Source: Acidiferrobacteraceae bacterium (GTDB lineage Bacteria; Pseudomonadota; Gammaproteobacteria; Acidiferrobacterales; Sulfurifustaceae). Taken from it: a DNA stretch of 43,030 nucleotides. Both the position numbers and the translations under genes were made by a program. The stretch lies in the NCBI GenBank assembly GCA_021323795.1, contig JAJPKH010000078.1, positions 1 through 43,030 on the forward strand, in the 5' to 3' direction. Below, one piece after another: positions 26,833 to 33,654 of this stretch. Every line of letters begins with the position of its first letter. Position 1 is the first letter of the stretch. The notes under the pieces were generated by a model. That model searched no databases, was not told where the DNA came from, and was given only the letters and a program-made list of their open reading frames with translations.

Positions 26833-27501
26833 TCAGCTCCGCGGCGCGCGCGGCAGCAGATAGCCGACGCCGCGGATGGTCTGGATCGTCTCGGGGGCGA
26901 GCTTGCGCCGCAGATGGTGGATATGCACTTCGACCGCGTTGCTCTCGATCTCCTCGCCCCAGGCGTAGAGCTGCTGCTCGATCTGCGCGCGCGACAGCAC
27001 CTTGCCGGCGCTCGACATCAGGGCGTGCAACACAGCGAATTCCTTGGCGGAGAGATCGACGGCGTTGCCGCGGAAACGCGCGCGGTGGGCGGCGGGGTCG
27101 AGCTCGACGTCGCCGACCCGAAGCACTGGCGCCGGCTTGCCGCTCGCGCGGCGGATCAGCGCGCGCAGGCGCGCGCCGAGCTCGCCCATGTCGAACGGTT
27201 TGATGAGGTAGTCGTCGGCGCCGGCATCGAGGCCTTGCACGCGGTCATCGACGGTGTCGCGGGCGGTTAGGATCAGTACCGGAACCGGGTCGTCGCGCTC
27301 GCGCAGCCGGCGCAGCACGTCGAGCCCGGAGAGGCGCGGCAGGCCGAGGTCGAGCACGACGGCGGCGTAGGTATCGGTTTGGAGCGCGTGCGTGGCGGCG
27401 ACGCCGTCGCGCACCCAATCGACGGCGAAGCCGGCCTGGATCAGGCCGGCCTGAACGGCGTCGCCGAGTAAGGCGTCATCCTCGACGACGAGCACGCGCA
27501 T
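26833..27501 (-). CDS. QseB/PmrA-like response regulator
   Basis: A 222-residue OmpR-family transcription factor. The receiver has acidic residues E8-D9, phosphoacceptor D51 in VVLDLGLPRLSG and the lysine in DYLIKPFD. The winged-helix DNA-binding domain contains LSAKEFAVLHALMSSAGKVL, EEIESNAVEVHIHHLRRKL and IRGVGYLL. The pattern is that of the QseB/PmrA (BasR) branch, whose members bind two CTTAAG-like half-sites five bases apart. Exactly such a site lies upstream of this operon at 29177-29193. The ATG at 27501 was chosen because the receiver begins there; the longer open frame adds 30 unrelated residues. Confidence 0.9.
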   Translation of the reverse strand: MRVLVVEDDALLGDAVQAGLIQAGFAVDWVRDGVAATHALQTDTYAAVVLDLGLPRLSGLDVLRRLRERDDPVPVLILTARDTVDDRVQGLDAGADDYLIKPFDMGELGARLRALIRRASGKPAPVLRVGDVELDPAAHRARFRGNAVDLSAKEFAVLHALMSSAGKVLSRAQIEQQLYAWGEEIESNAVEVHIHHLRRKLAPETIQTIRGVGYLLPRAPRS

Positions 27502-27526
27502 GCGCTGGCGCCATTTCCGATCCGGC

Positions 27527-28204
27527 TCAATCCCGGTGATTGTGACCGCGTTCGGTGTGCGCCGAGGCGCTCGCGACGCCGGTTGCCGCAAGGTCCCGCG
27601 CCTGCGGATAGGCGACCCAGAACCCGAGCACCGCGGCGAGCAGCAACGCGCCGAGCCACGCGTGGCCGAAGCGAATGCCTTCCTGCGGCTCGCCTTGTTT
27701 GCGTCCGTTGATCATGGAACGCACGAGATTTTCCCCATGCATCAAGCTGCTCACGATGACGCCGGCGATATGCACGACTACGACGGCCAGCATCGCATTG
27801 GCCACGCCCTCGTGCAACTCTTCGAGCCAACCACCGTAGTCGTTGTACGTCGCGTAGCCGGTGATCGCCGTGAGCACGCCGAGCCCGAGCAAAAGATAAA
27901 TCGCGAGGCTGCCGGCCGGATTGTGCCCGAGGTAGTGCCGCGGGCGGCGCGTCAGCAGCGACGCGAGATAGGCGCGGATGTCGCTCCAGCCGAACCGGAA
28001 CGAGCTGAAGCGCGCGTAGCGCGTGCCGATGAATCCCCACAGCAGGCGAAACGCGATCAGCCCCCCGAACGTGTAGCCGAGGAGCACGTGAACGTCGCGG
28101 TAGCGCTCGGACTCGGCGGTCAGAAACGCGCCGGCGAAGGACAAGACCAGCAGCCAGTGGAACAGGCGCGTGGGAATATCCCAGACGAGAATTTTCTGTT
28201 TCAT
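27527..28204 (-). CDS. Cytochrome b561-type membrane protein of the SHP operon
   Basis: A 225-residue integral membrane cytochrome b of the b561/Ni-Fe-hydrogenase cytochrome b superfamily. It has about four membrane helices and heme-ligand candidate histidines in TRLFHWLLVLSFA, RYRDVHVLLGYTF, LEELHEGVANAM and VVVVHIAGVIVSSLMHGEN. It probably passes electrons from the quinol pool to the periplasmic diheme cytochrome encoded just upstream. AGGTGAT next to the ATG is a strong ribosome binding site. A 10-base gap separates it from the diheme cytochrome gene and 25 bases from the response regulator, so all five genes look co-transcribed. Confidence 0.9.
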   Translation of the reverse strand: MKQKILVWDIPTRLFHWLLVLSFAGAFLTAESERYRDVHVLLGYTFGGLIAFRLLWGFIGTRYARFSSFRFGWSDIRAYLASLLTRRPRHYLGHNPAGSLAIYLLLGLGVLTAITGYATYNDYGGWLEELHEGVANAMLAVVVVHIAGVIVSSLMHGENLVRSMINGRKQGEPQEGIRFGHAWLGALLLAAVLGFWVAYPQARDLAATGVASASAHTERGHNHRD

Positions 28205-28214
28205 ACATCACCTC

Positions 28215-28700
28215 TTATCGTGGCGCCCGCCGGGTGCGTTCGCTGAAGTCGCCTTGCGCCGCTTGCGTGTGGCAGGCCTCGCAGTCGGCGGCGCTCTTCA
28301 CCGCCGGGCTCCGGCGGGTTCGAGCAGAGATTTCGTCGTGTTCTTTTTGGAACCAGCGCGTCTCGGTAATGCGCAGCACCGGCGTCGCGCTCGTTTCTTT
28401 GCGCGCGCGCCCGGCGTTCGCCTCGAGGAACGCGGTAATTTCGCGCGCGGTCTTAGCATCGATACTGGCGTCGGTGCCGAAGTGCTGATCGAGCTGCATC
28501 ATGAGAGCGCGCCACGACGCGGCCGGCAACAACGCGGGCGGATACGCGACATGACAGGAACCGCATTCCGCTTTCCATGCCGGATTCGTCGCGGTGTAAA
28601 CGTGTCCGTCCGCGAGCGCGACGCCGGCAACGACGAATGACGCCAAGCCGGCGACCAGCGCGCATCTTGATGTCCCAAAACGTGACGCGAAAAATTTCAT
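28215..28700 (-). CDS. Diheme cytochrome c (DHC), SHP electron donor
   Basis: A 161-residue exported c-type cytochrome. After a signal sequence (residues 1-30, ending AGVALA-DG) it has two heme-binding motifs: CGSCH at 46-50 and CEACH at 140-144. The size and spacing fit the diheme cytochrome c family (DHC) that donates electrons to SHP in Rhodobacter sphaeroides. The order SHP, DHC, cytochrome b is the one known for that system. The ATG at 28700 has GGAG upstream, overlapping the TAA of the SHP gene. The longer open frame through 29090 runs across the SHP gene and is not real. Confidence 0.88.
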   Translation of the reverse strand: MKFFASRFGTSRCALVAGLASFVVAGVALADGHVYTATNPAWKAECGSCHVAYPPALLPAASWRALMMQLDQHFGTDASIDAKTAREITAFLEANAGRARKETSATPVLRITETRWFQKEHDEISARTRRSPAVKSAADCEACHTQAAQGDFSERTRRAPR

Positions 28701-28710
28701 CGCTGGCTCC

Positions 28711-29130
28711 TTAGGGACGAACGCCCAACAAGTACGTGAGCACGTCGCCCTTTTCCTGTGCCGTGCAGGCGCGGTTGAGCACGTCGCTGCAATTGCGTTT
28801 GAACCACTTCTCGACGTTGGCCGCGTCGGTGAAGCGTTCGGCGTTGGCCGCCGGCGCGAGCGGCGCAATGATTTTTCCGGTCTTCGCATGCTTGCCGGCC
28901 GCGGCGGGATTGCGCGTGTGGCAGCTGGCGCAGCTCCATTCGCCGCCGTGCGTGGCGTTGAAGAATTGCTCGCCGCGGGCCGCAGAGAAGCCGCTGAAGC
29001 CGGCGTCGGCCTGTTTGGCGGCTCGCTGCCACTGCGGAAGAAAGTCCGCCGGCCGTGCGGCATGGACGACACCGGCGACGAGCGCCGCACCCGACAGCAG
29101 CGCGGCGAGGACGAAAGGGAGAGGGCGCAT
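28711..29130 (-). CDS. shp: SHP-type monoheme cytochrome c (DUF1924)
   Basis: A 139-residue exported cytochrome with a signal sequence of about 24 residues and one heme motif, CASCH at 67-71. The C-terminal part (IIAPLAPAANAERFTDAANV, then EKWFKRNCSDVLNRACTAQE) closely resembles the sphaeroides heme protein SHP. In SHP the asparagine of the RNC motif is a displaceable heme ligand and the nearby cysteines form a disulfide; here these would be N113, C114 and C122. SHP binds O2 and NO in reduced form, and its physiological role is unsettled. AAGGAGG lies five bases upstream of the ATG at 29130, which decides the start over the one at 29160. It is the first gene of the five-gene operon. Confidence 0.87.
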   Translation of the reverse strand: MRPLPFVLAALLSGAALVAGVVHAARPADFLPQWQRAAKQADAGFSGFSAARGEQFFNATHGGEWSCASCHTRNPAAAGKHAKTGKIIAPLAPAANAERFTDAANVEKWFKRNCSDVLNRACTAQEKGDVLTYLLGVRP

Positions 29131-29176
29131 CAGGGCCTCCTTAAGAGATTCGATGCGCAAAGCCTAGTCGCGCCGG

Positions 29177-29193
29177 CTTAAGAGATTCTTAAG
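29177..29193 (-). promoter_or_regulatory. PmrA/QseB-type response-regulator box
   Basis: CTTAAG-AGATT-CTTAAG is a perfect match to the two-half-site box known for PmrA/BasR and related regulators. It lies 46 bases upstream of the SHP start codon. A possible -10 (TAGGCT, minus strand, 29161-29166) sits between box and gene. A degraded second copy, CTTAAG-AGATT-CGATGC, occurs at 29140-29156 and overlaps the ribosome binding site region. The QseB/PmrA-like regulator encoded in this operon is the obvious ligand (inference). Confidence 0.75.
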
Positions 29194-29279
29194 CGGTCGA
29201 TCGGGAATGAAGGAAGAAAATACCGAGGAGAAACGGAGGACAGCACGGGCGACCGAGAAGGTCTTGACGCGCGACCCCG

Positions 29280-29349
29280 GTCATTGCGAGCGCGGCGAAG
29301 CGATCTCTATTTGCAGATCGCGTCGTCGCCGGGCGCTCCCCGCCATGAC
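29280..29349. repeat. Dispersed palindromic repeat (GTCATTGCGAGCG type)
   Basis: The left arm starts GTCATTGCGAGCGCGGCGAA and the right arm ends CGCTCCCCGCCATGAC; the arms are imperfect reverse complements around a short AT-richer centre. This matches a palindromic intergenic repeat that is widespread in bacterial genomes. It is in the gap between the SHP operon and fba. Open reading frames across it are artefacts. Confidence 0.65.
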
Positions 29350-29375
29350 GCTTGCCAGAGGTCGGCGAGAAGGTC

Positions 29376-29402
29376 AGGACACGGCGCCGATCGCCGTGTC
29401 CT
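29376..29402 (-). terminator. Strong hairpin downstream of fba
   Basis: AGGACACGGCG and CGCCGTGTCCT form a perfect 11-base-pair stem with a five-base loop, 17 bases after the fba stop codon (minus strand). No clear T-run follows on the minus strand, so it may act as a terminator, an RNA-stabilising 3' end, or both. Confidence 0.55.
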
Positions 29403-29418
29403 TCCTATTCACCGAACC

Positions 29419-30444
29419 TCAGGCCGCTTCGCGCTCCATCTGCGGCTGGTAGGTTCCGGTGGCGGCGAGCGCGTTGAAGCGCGCGCGGCGCTGGAGCTGC
29501 TTCTGCGCTTCCGCGGCTTTCGCCGGACTGCCGCGCCACGTGTCCATCACCGGCTGCTGCAGCGCCCGCGAGTACGAGAAGCTGAGCGGCCACGGCAGCT
29601 TCGGATGGCGCGCGTTCATCGCGTTCAGATGCGCGGTTGCTTCTTCGTTTCCTTGGCCGCCCGACAGGAACACGACGCCGGGCAGCGCCGCGGGAACCGT
29701 GTTGAGCAGGCAGCGTACCGTCGCGTCGGCGACTTCATTCACGCCCGCGCGCGGCTTGGCTTCGAGCCCGGAGATCACCATGCTGGCTTTGAGTATCGTG
29801 CCTTCATAGGCAACGCGCTGTTCGGCGAGCTGGCGGAACACCGCGCGCAGCGTGGTCACGGTCGCGTCGTAGCACTGCTCGAGCGTGTGGGCGCCGTCGA
29901 TCAGCACTTCCGGTTCGACGATGGGAACGATGCCCGCTTCCTGGCACAGCGCCGAGTAACGGGCGAGCGCATGCGCGTTCGCCTCGATGTTGCCGGTGCT
30001 GGGCGTGCCCGGGCCGATGGTGATCACCGCGCGCCACTTGGCGAAGCGGGCGCCCATGCCGTAGTACTCCTTCAAGCGCTCGCGTAAACCGTCGAGCCCT
30101 TCGGTCACCTTCTCGTTCGGAAAGCCGGCGTGGTCTTTCGCGCCGGCGTCAACCTTGATGCCCGGGATGATGCCGAGCTTCTGCATGTATTGCGCGAACA
30201 GTACGCCGTCCTTGGTCTTTTGACGGATGGTTTCGTCGTACAGAATGGCGCCGCTGATGTACTTGTTGAGATCGGGCGTGGCGAGGATCAGCTCGCGATA
30301 GGCGCGACGGTTCTCCTCGCTGTTGTCGATGCCGTATTGCTTGAAGCGCTTGGCGATCGTCGGACTGCTTTCATCCATCGCGATGAGGCCCTTGCCTTTG
30401 GCCACCATCGCTTTGGCGATTGCGTTGAGCTCGGATATGTTCAT
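29419..30444 (-). CDS. Class I fructose-bisphosphate aldolase
   Basis: This aldolase joins dihydroxyacetone phosphate and glyceraldehyde-3-phosphate (and in the Calvin cycle also erythrose-4-phosphate). The 341-residue product is the class I, Schiff-base type: GLIAMDESSPTIAKRFKQYG near the start, K136 in ARFAKWRAVI, E177 and E179 in PIVEPEVLIDG, the Schiff-base K219 in YEGTILKASMVISG, and VVFLSGGQGNEEATAHLNAM. Calvin-cycle clusters often use the unrelated zinc-dependent class II enzyme, so the class I form is notable. The ATG at 30444 is supported by GGAGGG upstream. It faces away from the tkt-gap-pgk-pyk run and is separated from it by about 7.7 kb. Confidence 0.94.
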   Translation of the reverse strand: MNISELNAIAKAMVAKGKGLIAMDESSPTIAKRFKQYGIDNSEENRRAYRELILATPDLNKYISGAILYDETIRQKTKDGVLFAQYMQKLGIIPGIKVDAGAKDHAGFPNEKVTEGLDGLRERLKEYYGMGARFAKWRAVITIGPGTPSTGNIEANAHALARYSALCQEAGIVPIVEPEVLIDGAHTLEQCYDATVTTLRAVFRQLAEQRVAYEGTILKASMVISGLEAKPRAGVNEVADATVRCLLNTVPAALPGVVFLSGGQGNEEATAHLNAMNARHPKLPWPLSFSYSRALQQPVMDTWRGSPAKAAEAQKQLQRRARFNALAATGTYQPQMEREAA

Positions 30445-30689
30445 GTGTCTCTTACCCTCCAAGGGGAGTTGTATTTGAAATCGGACTGAATCGAAGGCGG
30501 AGAATTTTATACCGGCGCAGGAGCGGCTGCCACGCATAAGCCGTAACTTACGAGTACATAAGCCTAATGTTGTTGGAGGATCAGAATCGCAGTAACGTAC
30601 CGCGCAGTGCGGGAAATCAGCGCCGTTATTGTCGCGCCGCGTTCCCGGTGCTACCTTGCCCCGGTCCCCGACTGAATTCGGAGGTTGTC

Positions 30690-31463
30690 ATGAATGCCGT
30701 CGTCGCTCCGAGGCCCGCGCATCTCGCGAAAGATATCAGCGATGCCGAATGGGAGACGCGCGTCAACCTGGCCGCCTGCTACCGCCTGGTCGCGCGCCAC
30801 GGGTGGGACGATCTTATCTACACCCATATTTCGGCCGCCGTGCCGGGGCCGAAGAAGCATTTTCTCATTAACCCGTACGGCATGCTGTTCGGCGAGATCA
30901 CCGCGTCCTCGCTGGTGAAAGTCGATCTCGACGGCAACATCGTCAGCGAGAGCCCGTACAACATCAATCCGGCCGGTTTTACCATCCACAGCGCCGTGCA
31001 TGCCGCGCGCGATGACGTGAAGTGCGTGTTGCATCTGCACACGAACGCCGGCGTCGCCGTATCGTCGCAGAAACGCGGCCTGCTGCCGCTCACGCAAACC
31101 GCGTTGGTGCTGTACAACGACGTTGCCTATCACGATTACGAAGGCATCGCGCTCGATCTCGACGAGCGCGAGCGCCTGGTGGCGCATCTCGGCCAGAAGA
31201 ACGTTTTGATCCTGCGCAATCACGGCACGCTCACCGTCGGTCCCACGGTGTCGGCGGCTTATGTACGCATGTTTTTCCTGGAGCGCGCGTGCCAGATGCA
31301 GATCGCCGCGCAGGCGGGCGGCGCCGAGCTCAATCTGCTGCCGCAGTCGATGTGCGACCGCGTGCAGCAGCAGGTGGGAAAGGGATATTCCCAAATGGGG
31401 AGTCTCGACTGGCCGCCGCTGCTGCGCCTGCTCGACCGCGAGGATCCGTCGTATCGCAATTAA
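30690..31463 (+). CDS. Class II aldolase/adducin family protein
   Basis: A 257-residue cytosolic protein of the class II aldolase/adducin superfamily, the fold of L-fuculose- and L-ribulose-phosphate aldolases and epimerases. The metal ligands are visible as H115 and H117 in VLHLHTNAGVAV and H178 in LRNHGTLTVG. The front of the protein has LAACYRLVARHGWDDLIYTH and LINPYGMLFGEITASSLV, also family-typical. The substrate is unknown; the sequence is closer to the general proteobacterial members than to any named sugar aldolase I can point to. GGAGG lies upstream of the ATG at 30690, which settles the start. It diverges from the class I aldolase gene across 245 bases. Confidence 0.88.
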   Translation: MNAVVAPRPAHLAKDISDAEWETRVNLAACYRLVARHGWDDLIYTHISAAVPGPKKHFLINPYGMLFGEITASSLVKVDLDGNIVSESPYNINPAGFTIHSAVHAARDDVKCVLHLHTNAGVAVSSQKRGLLPLTQTALVLYNDVAYHDYEGIALDLDERERLVAHLGQKNVLILRNHGTLTVGPTVSAAYVRMFFLERACQMQIAAQAGGAELNLLPQSMCDRVQQQVGKGYSQMGSLDWPPLLRLLDREDPSYRN

Positions 31464-31755
31464 TTCAAAAATTAGTGCGCCGTGCGCAGCGATCGAAAAC
31501 AGGGTGCGCGTTTCGATAAAAGCGGCAACCGGAATGCTCGAGGTAATTCAGCAGGTGCGCTACTTCCGCCCGCGCCGTCGGGGATGGATCTCCCACGGCA
31601 ACGAATGTCAAGGCGACGGTGGTTGCGGCCGGCGCACGGCGCGCGCGTCAACAGCGCGCGACGTCTTGCTGCAATGACCGGAGATGAAGCGCGCGGCGAT
31701 TGCATCGCTCGTGCACGCTCGCACCGGGAGCTCCTGGGATTTTCCGTTCAGGCGA
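31464..31755. other. Gap between converging aldolase-family and cysH genes
   Basis: About 290 bases between two converging genes. I see no gene, RNA or clear terminator in it; the small open frames have no family-like features. Confidence 0.5.
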
Positions 31756-32472
31756 CTACGACGCCTTTTTGGCGGAGAAGGTGTGAATGCCGCATTCGGT
31801 CTTGCCGCGGCCGGCCCACCGCCCGGCGCGTTCGTTCTCGCCTTCGGCCACGGGCCGCGTGCACGGCCGGCAGCCGATGCTCTTATAGCCGCGGTCCAGC
31901 AAGTCGTTATAGGGAACGCCTTTGCTGAGCACGTAGGCCCAGGTGTCTTGGCGCGTCCAGTTAGCCAGTGGATTCACCTTGACATACGGCCTGCCGTCGT
32001 CGTGATCGTGGCGTTCGAGAATGTCGGTGTGGGTGCGCACCACGCTTTGGTCGCGCCGCAGGCCGGCGATCCACGCGTCGAGTCCCGCAATGGCGCGCCG
32101 GTTCGGCTCGACTTTGCGTATGGCGCAGCACTGATCCGGATCGGATTCGTAAAGATTTGGTCCGTACCGCCGCTCCTGCTCCTCGACGGTCAACAGCGGC
32201 CGGATGACCTGGAGATTCAAATGGTAGCGGGCGACCAGCAGATCCTTCAGCGCCAGCGTCTCGGGGAACAGATAATCCGTATCGATCGTGTACACCGGCA
32301 CGTCGGGTTTGAGGCGCACCGCCATGTCGATGAGCGCGCAACCCTCCAGGCCGAACGCGGTCGAGATGGCGACGTTCGGATAGGTCGCGAAAACGAACCG
32401 GAGGATCTCTTGCGGCGTCGCGGCCTCCAGCTCCCTGCTCTTGCGTTTCAGCGCGTCAGGCTCGTAGCGCAT
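31756..32472 (-). CDS. cysH: Assimilatory adenylyl-sulfate reductase (4Fe-4S CysH)
   Basis: CysH reduces activated sulfate to sulfite for cysteine synthesis. The 238-residue product has the nucleotide-binding PP-loop-like ISTAFGLEGCALIDM and VYTIDTDYLFPET. It carries C115-C116 (DQCCAIRKVEP) and C201/C204 (IGCRPCTRPV), the four cysteines that hold a 4Fe-4S cluster in APS-using reductases, plus the catalytic C227 in ECGIHTF. Enteric PAPS reductases lack the cluster cysteines, so this enzyme most likely uses APS, with thioredoxin as donor. It overlaps cysC by 17 bases. Confidence 0.92.
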   Translation of the reverse strand: MRYEPDALKRKSRELEAATPQEILRFVFATYPNVAISTAFGLEGCALIDMAVRLKPDVPVYTIDTDYLFPETLALKDLLVARYHLNLQVIRPLLTVEEQERRYGPNLYESDPDQCCAIRKVEPNRRAIAGLDAWIAGLRRDQSVVRTHTDILERHDHDDGRPYVKVNPLANWTRQDTWAYVLSKGVPYNDLLDRGYKSIGCRPCTRPVAEGENERAGRWAGRGKTECGIHTFSAKKAS

Positions 32473-33019
32473 GGGGTTGCAGATAACCGAGCTCGGTCAG
32501 CTTGGCGACGATCTTCCGCACGCTCTCCTCGATCGTCTCGACGGACGAATCGACGACCACGTCGGGATCGGTCGGCTCTTCGTAAGGATCCGACACACCG
32601 GTGAAGTTCTTGATCTCGCCCGCCAGCGCTTTCTTGTATAGTCCCTTCACGTCGCGCTCGGCGAGCACGGCGATGGAACACTTGACGTAAATTTCGATAA
32701 AACCGGCCCCGGTTTTTTCCACCCATCCGCGCACCTCGTCGCGCACGTCGCGATAGGGCGATATCGCCGCCGTAATCGCGATAACGCCGTGCTTCGACAA
32801 CGTTTTCGCCACCCACCCGATCCGGCGAATGTTGGTGTCGCGGTCGTCTTTGGAGAAGCCGAGGCCCTTGGAGAGATGCGTGCGCACTTCATCGCCGTCC
32901 AGCACCTCGACGTTGTATCCCTGTTCGGTCAAGAGCGCGGCGATCGGTGCGGACAACGTGGACTTGCCGGCGCCGGAGAGGCCCGTGAACCAGAGCGTCA
33001 AACCTTTTTTCATATGCAT
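32456..33019 (-). CDS. cysC: Adenylyl-sulfate kinase
   Basis: CysC phosphorylates APS to PAPS. The 187-residue protein has the Walker A motif GLSGAGKST at 13-21, then VLDGDEVRTHLSKGLGFSKD and RDTNIRRIGWVAKTLSKHG, all standard for the family, and KNFTGVSDPYEEP in the C-terminal part. Two ATG codons lie close together (33019 and 33013) and no ribosome binding site separates them. The gene overlaps cysH by 17 bases, so both are made from one transcript. No ATP sulfurylase gene is adjacent in the window. Confidence 0.93.
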   Translation of the reverse strand: MHMKKGLTLWFTGLSGAGKSTLSAPIAALLTEQGYNVEVLDGDEVRTHLSKGLGFSKDDRDTNIRRIGWVAKTLSKHGVIAITAAISPYRDVRDEVRGWVEKTGAGFIEIYVKCSIAVLAERDVKGLYKKALAGEIKNFTGVSDPYEEPTDPDVVVDSSVETIEESVRKIVAKLTELGYLQPHALRA

Positions 33020-33041
33020 ATAAGCAATCGGAAAAACGACG

Positions 33042-33053
33042 ATAACCGGTTAT
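33042..33053. promoter_or_regulatory. Perfect 12-base palindrome upstream of cysC
   Basis: ATAACCGGTTAT is its own reverse complement and lies 22 bases upstream of the cysC start. It could be an operator for the cysC-cysH pair. A possible -35 (TTGACT, minus strand) lies farther upstream, but the matching -10 is poor. Confidence 0.4.
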
Positions 33054-33121
33054 TGGAGCCGCGCAGATTGCGGGCCGACGCCGACTAAGTCAAGAAAACA
33101 AGTGTTATGAGGATATAGCTT

Positions 33122-33649
33122 TCAGCGCGGCTTCACGCCGGCGCCGTCAATCGCTTCGAGGATGCCGCGCAGCAGGTCGAGAGGCGTCGGCGGGCAGCCG
33201 CGCACCACGCCGTCGACGGGAATGACGTTGGCAACCGCGCCGCACGACGCGTAATTGACGCCGAACTCGCCGCCGGTGGCGCCGCATTCGCCGACCGCCA
33301 GCACGAGCTTCGGGTTCGGCGTGCAGTCGTACGCGCGCCGCAGCGCTTCTTCCATGTGGCGCGACACCGGCCCGGTGACGAGCAGCATGTCGGCATGGCG
33401 CGGCGACGCGACAAAGTGCACGCCGAAGCGCTCGACGCCGTAGTAAGGATTCGCGAGCGCCTGGATTTCGAGCTCGCAACCGTTGCACGAGCCGGCGTCG
33501 ACCTGCCGGATGGCGAGGCTGCCCGCGAAGAGTTCCCCGACCCGCGCCTTGACGCGCGCGCCGATCTGCGTCAAAGCGGGTTCGAGGTCGGTCGGCGCCG
33601 CTTCGGTGATGACGCCGATGCGCTGAATTTTTCCGAGGATGCGTAACAT
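33122..33649 (-). CDS. hyfI: HyfI/NuoB-like small subunit of the hydrogenase-4-like complex
   Basis: A 175-residue NuoB-family subunit. C55 and C58 (CNGCELEI), C122 (VGECGATGGEF) and C152 (RGCPPTP) are in the right places to bind the proximal 4Fe-4S cluster (N2 in complex I). It is the last gene of the six-gene run and follows hyfG by five bases. In the assembled complex it would pair with HyfG at the cytoplasmic face of the membrane arm. The redox site is intact, although its usual electron donor subunit is not encoded here. Confidence 0.88.
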   Translation of the reverse strand: MLRILGKIQRIGVITEAAPTDLEPALTQIGARVKARVGELFAGSLAIRQVDAGSCNGCELEIQALANPYYGVERFGVHFVASPRHADMLLVTGPVSRHMEEALRRAYDCTPNPKLVLAVGECGATGGEFGVNYASCGAVANVIPVDGVVRGCPPTPLDLLRGILEAIDGAGVKPR

Positions 33650-33654
33650 GTCGT

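Noticed and set aside
29207-29452. Small plus-strand gene in the gap upstream of shp
   Set aside because: Most of its codons come from the dispersed palindromic repeat and the fba hairpin; such frames are common false predictions.
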